Shown here in pieces: positions 16,438 to 20,321 of a DNA stretch of 20,321 nucleotides. Source of the DNA: Planctomycetota bacterium (GTDB taxonomy: Bacteria > Planctomycetota > Phycisphaerae > WQYP01). Made by a program: the position numbers and the translations under genes. The first letter of the stretch is position 1; each line of letters begins with the position of its first letter. Below the pieces are notes generated by a model. That model did not search any database, had not been told where the DNA came from, and saw only the letters and a list, made by a program, of their open reading frames with translations. Location: positions 1-20,321 of the forward strand of contig JAJZGH010000062.1 of assembly GCA_021798635.1 (NCBI GenBank). The letters are read 5' to 3'.

Positions 16438-19400
16438 ATGGCAGACGATTATTCCACAGCTACGCCGGACGGGGAAGAACCGCATGCTGATGCGCCCGCC
16501 ACGCATATTCTTGTCGAGTATCTTAGCGAACTTAAAGCCATTCGCGCAAGCGGAGCCGGCGTGCCGGAAACTTCCTATTACCCGGCTCTATCCAATCTAT
16601 TTAATGCGGTGGGCAATGCGCTAAAGCCCAAAGTCCGTTGCGTTATCAGCCTTGGCAATCGCGGTGCGGGGCTGCCGGACGGTGGGTTGTTCACGGCTGA
16701 TCAATTTTCCGGCGAACTGAAGAAGGGGCAGTTACCCTCGCGCGGGGCCATCGAAGTAAAAGGCACCTCCCAGGAACTTCTTACCATTGCCGCCGGCAGG
16801 CAAGTCCGCGATTATTTGGGACATTACGGATTGGTCGTCGTAACCAATTTGCGATCATTCGCGGTGCTTACGGCGGACCGTACCGGCGGGCCGGAGATTC
16901 TGGAAAATTTTTCCCTGGCCGAAAGCGAACAGGCGTTCTGGAATGATGCTGTCGCCCACCCGCGCGCTACCGCCCAGGCCAAGGGCAGCCAGTTCGTAGA
17001 GTTCATTCGTCGCGTCTGCCTCCATCATGCACCACTGTGCAATCCTAAGGATGTGGCCTGGTTTCTGGCCTCTTATGCCCGTGATGCCCTTGCCCGCGTG
17101 GAGCGGCAAAAGCAGCTGCCGGCCCTTCAGGCAGTTCGTTCGGCCTTGGAGGAGGCGTTGGGGATGAAATTTATGGGAGAAAAGGGGGAGCATTTTTTCC
17201 GTTCAACGCTCGTCCAAACACTTTTCTATGGGATTTTTTCCGCGTGGGTTCTCTGGCACCGGGATGGCCCGGCACCTGATGCCGTATTTGATTGGCAGAC
17301 TGCCGAGTGGTCCTTGCATATTCCGTTCATCCGCACATTGTATGAGGAGGTAGCCAAACCCAGCCGCCTTCGACCGCTGGAGCTTGTTGAACCGCTGAAT
17401 TGGTCTGCCACTGTCCTGAACCGGGTGGACCGACGTGCCTTTTTTAAGGATTTTGACGATCAGCACGCGGTGCAATATTTCTACGAACCATTTCTGGAAG
17501 CCTATGATCCGGAACTGCGTAAGGAACTGGGTGTCTGGTATACCCCGCCTGAAATTGTTCAATATCAGGTAGCCCGGGTGGACCGTGTGCTGCGCGAAGA
17601 ACTTAATCTAGCGGACGGATTGGCTGATCCGAACGTTGTGGTGTTGGATCCGTGCTGCGGCACAGGTGCATATTTGGTGGAAGTGCTGCGGACCATCGCG
17701 GAGACATTGCGGGCAAAGAGTGGCGATGCGCTGGCGGCGTCCGACCTGAAGCAGGCGGCAATGACGCGGGTTTTCGGCTTTGAAATTATGCCCGCTCCAT
17801 TTGTCGTGTCTCACCTGCAGTTAGGGTTAATGCTACAGGCTAAAGGTGCCCGGCTATCACAAACAGCGGGGGAGCGGGTGGGCGTCTATTTGACCAACGC
17901 GCTGACGGGTTGGGAGCCGGACAAAGGCTCCAAACAACACGTGATGTCCTGGCTTGAACTCGCGGAGGAGCGCGACGCCGCTGAGCAGGTGAAGCGCGAG
18001 AGCAAAATTCTGGTCGTGCTTGGAAATCCTCCCTACAACGCCTTCGCCGGCGCAAGCCCGCAGGAGGAACAGGGGTTGGTTGAACCTTACAAAAAAGAGT
18101 TGAATAAGCCAACCGACACCGGCGGCTGGGGAATTAAAAAATTCAACCTCGATGATCTATATGTCCGTTTTTTCCGCCTCGCGGAACGCCGCATCGCCGA
18201 GATGAGCGGCATGGGTGTCATATCCTTGATCTCCAATTTTTCCTATTTGTCCGATCCATCGTTCGTTGTGATGCGCCAGCGCTTCCTTGGCGAATTTGAC
18301 GACATTTGGCTGGACTGCATGAATGGCGATAGCCGGGAAACCGGGAAATTGACACCCGAAGGCAAGTCTGATCCATCTGTCTTTTCCACGACGTACAACA
18401 GGGAAGGGATCAGAGTTGGGACCGCGGTATGCGTGATTGTCCGCAAACCTGAACGCCGCAAGGTGGCGCGCGTCCGATTCCGACAATTCTGGGGTGTCGA
18501 CAAACGGGCCGAGCTGCTGGAGAGCCTGAAGACAAAGAATTTCAATAAAGCTTACACCTTGGCCGTTCCCAGTCGTGAAAACCGCCTGTCCTTCCGGCCG
18601 GAGAACGTGGCCGCCCATTACACAGCTTGGCCCAAGGTAACTGATCTCGGGGAGCAGCACTTCAACGGGCCGGTGGAAAGACGGAACAATTCGTTAATCG
18701 CAATACAGGCCGGCGATCTCTCCGGCCTAAAGGACTACTTGAACCCTGTGAAGACCGACGCGGAAGTCGCTAAAGAACGCTCCGCCTTTATGAAGTCATC
18801 GGGAGAATTTAAGGCGGTTTTTACACGTAATAGGCTTAAGGGCAAGGTTGTGTATCGGAAGGAAAATATCACACGCTACCCCTTTAAGCCCATGGATACA
18901 CGGTACGCCTACCTCGACGCTGCTATTCAACCGCTGTTCTCGCGCCCCAGCCCGGAACTGCTTGGCCACGCACGGGTGAAAGGCAATCGCTTCCTGATCA
19001 CCCGTGATACCGCTGATAAAACCCCGGAGGGACCGCCCTTTTATTTTTCCCGTCTTGTCTGCGACTACGACAGCATATCCGGGCACGCACGCCACTTCCC
19101 TGCGTTCCTTGCTCCGGATAGCAGTTCGGGCGACAAACCACTGATCGAAGAACAAAAGCCCCACGCCAATCTTTCGCCCTCTGCGCGAAAGTACCTTGCC
19201 AAGCTGGGCGTTAAAGCACCGGACACAGACGCAAAGGCGGCGGAACTCTTATGGCTGCACGCCCTGGCCATTGGATATAGCCCGGCTTATATTAACGATA
19301 ACGCCGACGGAATTCGCCGCGATTGGCCGCGCATGCCGCTGCCCGCGAATCGAAAAATGCTGCTGGCATCGGCCGCGTTGGGAGAACAAATCGCGGCCCT

Positions 19401-19959
19401 TCTTGACACTGTGGCCGGTGTGCCCGGCGTGACCGCAGGAGCACTTTCTCCACTTTTCAAAACGATCGGACCTGTCGCGAAGGTCGACGGTGCAGCGATT
19501 GATCCCTCCGCCGGAGATTTGGACATCACCGCCGGCTGGGGCCACCGGGGAAAACAAAGCGTAGTCATGCCCGCTAAAGGCAAAACGCAAGAACGAGGGT
19601 ACAACTCCAGAGAAACCGATGCCATCGCGGCGCAGGCGGCAACCGACCGCACGAACGCCATCGCGATTCGCCACCTGCTGGGGGAAAAAACGCTCGACAT
19701 ATATTTGAACAACACCGCGTTCTGGTGCAACATCCCCACGAATGTCTGGGAGTATTACATCGGCGGTTATCAGGTCATTAAGAAATGGCTGAGTTACCGC
19801 GAATGCAACATTCTGGGCCGTTCCATCCAGCCGGATGAGGCCCGTGAAGTAACCAACATGGCCCGTCGCATTGCGGCGATCATTGTTCTGCATCCCAAGC
19901 TTGATGAGAATTATCATGCCGTCAAAGATTCCGCCTTCGACTGGCACGGCGGACTTTGA
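16438..19959 (+). CDS. Single-chain restriction-modification enzyme, type ISP-like without helicase (nuclease + N6-adenine methyltransferase + specificity domain)
   Basis: 1173 residues. Residues about 25-140 look like a PD-(D/E)xK nuclease: E45, LPDGG with D81, AIEVKG with E106 and K108, and Q122. A helical region follows to about 340. The gamma-class N6-adenine methyltransferase has motif I VLDPCCGTGAY (402-412) and catalytic motif IV NPPY (530-533). The C-terminal 500 residues fit the type ISP specificity domain, including YPFKPMDTRYAY, FYFSRLVCDYDSISG and YYIGGYQVIKKWLSYRE near the end. Known type ISP enzymes such as LlaGI/LlaBIII have about 1500-1600 residues because a superfamily 2 helicase separates nuclease and methyltransferase; no Walker A or DEAD-type motif is seen here, so cutting probably needs no ATP translocation, as in type IIG. 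Both activities appear intact. It stands alone, as a single-protein defence unit. Confidence 0.85.
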   Translation: MADDYSTATPDGEEPHADAPATHILVEYLSELKAIRASGAGVPETSYYPALSNLFNAVGNALKPKVRCVISLGNRGAGLPDGGLFTADQFSGELKKGQLPSRGAIEVKGTSQELLTIAAGRQVRDYLGHYGLVVVTNLRSFAVLTADRTGGPEILENFSLAESEQAFWNDAVAHPRATAQAKGSQFVEFIRRVCLHHAPLCNPKDVAWFLASYARDALARVERQKQLPALQAVRSALEEALGMKFMGEKGEHFFRSTLVQTLFYGIFSAWVLWHRDGPAPDAVFDWQTAEWSLHIPFIRTLYEEVAKPSRLRPLELVEPLNWSATVLNRVDRRAFFKDFDDQHAVQYFYEPFLEAYDPELRKELGVWYTPPEIVQYQVARVDRVLREELNLADGLADPNVVVLDPCCGTGAYLVEVLRTIAETLRAKSGDALAASDLKQAAMTRVFGFEIMPAPFVVSHLQLGLMLQAKGARLSQTAGERVGVYLTNALTGWEPDKGSKQHVMSWLELAEERDAAEQVKRESKILVVLGNPPYNAFAGASPQEEQGLVEPYKKELNKPTDTGGWGIKKFNLDDLYVRFFRLAERRIAEMSGMGVISLISNFSYLSDPSFVVMRQRFLGEFDDIWLDCMNGDSRETGKLTPEGKSDPSVFSTTYNREGIRVGTAVCVIVRKPERRKVARVRFRQFWGVDKRAELLESLKTKNFNKAYTLAVPSRENRLSFRPENVAAHYTAWPKVTDLGEQHFNGPVERRNNSLIAIQAGDLSGLKDYLNPVKTDAEVAKERSAFMKSSGEFKAVFTRNRLKGKVVYRKENITRYPFKPMDTRYAYLDAAIQPLFSRPSPELLGHARVKGNRFLITRDTADKTPEGPPFYFSRLVCDYDSISGHARHFPAFLAPDSSSGDKPLIEEQKPHANLSPSARKYLAKLGVKAPDTDAKAAELLWLHALAIGYSPAYINDNADGIRRDWPRMPLPANRKMLLASAALGEQIAALLDTVAGVPGVTAGALSPLFKTIGPVAKVDGAAIDPSAGDLDITAGWGHRGKQSVVMPAKGKTQERGYNSRETDAIAAQAATDRTNAIAIRHLLGEKTLDIYLNNTAFWCNIPTNVWEYYIGGYQVIKKWLSYRECNILGRSIQPDEAREVTNMARRIAAIIVLHPKLDENYHAVKDSAFDWHGGL

Positions 19960-19966
19960 AGCGCTA

Positions 19967-20321
19967 TTATTTAACCGTCTTCCAGAATTTTGTTTCCACC
20001 TGCTGAAATTGGCTGAACGTGGTGTTGAGTTTCTGCATGAGCTGGTGCAATTGCGCCTGCCGGGCGGGGGTTTGGGGATTAACCGCAGAGGCTTTGAGTA
20101 CGTCGGCGGCGCGTTGCAGGTGGCGTGCCGCTTGATCAAACTCGCGCACCGCATCATAAATTTCTACGTTGTTGATGTCTTTCTTACTGGGCTTGTAAAG
20201 CAGCCGCCAGGGGCTGTGGCGAATTTCCACGGCGAAGGTCTTAAGATTCACCGAAGCTCCATGCAAGGCCCGGATGATACCGTCTATGCGATCCTGATTT
20301 TTGGCTAATAGGGACTTGGCG
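19967..20321 (-). CDS. MCE/MlaD-family protein, C-terminal end only (5' part beyond window)
   Basis: The frame is open from the right edge to the stop at 19967, about 117 residues. It reads as the C-terminal tail of planctomycete MlaD/MCE-type proteins: LLAKNQDRIDGIIRALHG, NLKTFAVEIRHSPWRLLYKPS, then an amphipathic helical stretch (EIYDAVREFDQAARHLQRAADVL) to the end. Full-length relatives have an N-terminal membrane helix and an MCE domain and work as membrane-anchored substrate-binding parts of lipid ABC transporters; none of that is visible here. The call therefore rests on the tail alone. It converges on the restriction-modification gene with only 7 bp between the stops and no visible terminator. 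Confidence 0.65.
   Translation of the reverse strand, partial: AKSLLAKNQDRIDGIIRALHGASVNLKTFAVEIRHSPWRLLYKPSKKDINNVEIYDAVREFDQAARHLQRAADVLKASAVNPQTPARQAQLHQLMQKLNTTFSQFQQVETKFWKTVK

Noticed and set aside
19249..20157. 302-residue minus-strand open frame
   Set aside because: Antisense to the restriction-modification gene's 3' end and out of frame with the MCE-like tail; no motif.

Overview
The window looks like chromosomal DNA of a planctomycete, most likely of the Phycisphaerae lineage. The evidence is indirect: a long adenosylcobalamin-dependent ribonucleotide reductase, a prepilin-like secreted protein with the N-terminal and ADGH motifs typical of that phylum, a very large membrane-anchored protein of the DUF4175 type, an MCE/MlaD-family tail ending, and secreted enzymes for plant polysaccharides. 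No rRNA, tRNA, CRISPR array, insertion sequence or prophage was seen.

Layout. (1) 1-3454, minus strand: nrdJ (class II ribonucleotide reductase, cut by the left edge) preceded by dcd (dCTP deaminase), a deoxynucleotide-supply pair. dcd has a readable promoter, and a 10-bp inverted repeat sits between the two genes. (2) 3455-3875: non-coding, with one perfect and two near-perfect DnaA boxes. (3) 3876-4982: mutY, adenine DNA glycosylase. (4) 4983-5460: non-coding, structured, with a sigma70-like promoter at its end. (5) 5461-7967: a secreted glycoside hydrolase with a beta-sandwich C-terminal domain, then a small secreted protein that is almost only a second copy of that domain. (6) 7968-8538: the 3' half of a XylR-type AraC regulator whose start is missing, abutting the preceding gene. 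(7) 8539-8873: non-coding, with two terminators and a long composite hairpin. (8) 8874-10115, minus: prepilin-like protein. (9) 10377-13772: 1131-residue membrane-anchored DUF4175-like protein. (10) 14032-16131: kduI and a secreted GH88/GH105 unsaturated uronyl hydrolase, two consecutive steps in pectin or uronate catabolism. (11) 16438-19959: a single-chain restriction-modification enzyme related to type ISP but without a helicase. (12) 19967-20321, minus: the C-terminal end of an MCE/MlaD-family protein, cut by the right edge.

How it fits together. The middle of the window is a polysaccharide-use region. The secreted glycosidase and its free-standing partner domain probably act on a polymer outside the cytoplasm. 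The GH105-like enzyme removes unsaturated uronic acids from lyase products, and KduI isomerises the resulting 5-keto-4-deoxyuronate. The broken sugar-sensing regulator in the same area suggests rearrangement. The flanks are housekeeping genes (dNTP supply, DNA repair, envelope lipid traffic) and one defence gene. The most unusual items are the helicase-less ISP-like enzyme, the duplicated beta-sandwich domain, the regulator truncation junction, the long hairpin at 8589-8694 and the DnaA-box cluster. Nothing here amounts to a clearly new multi-gene system.
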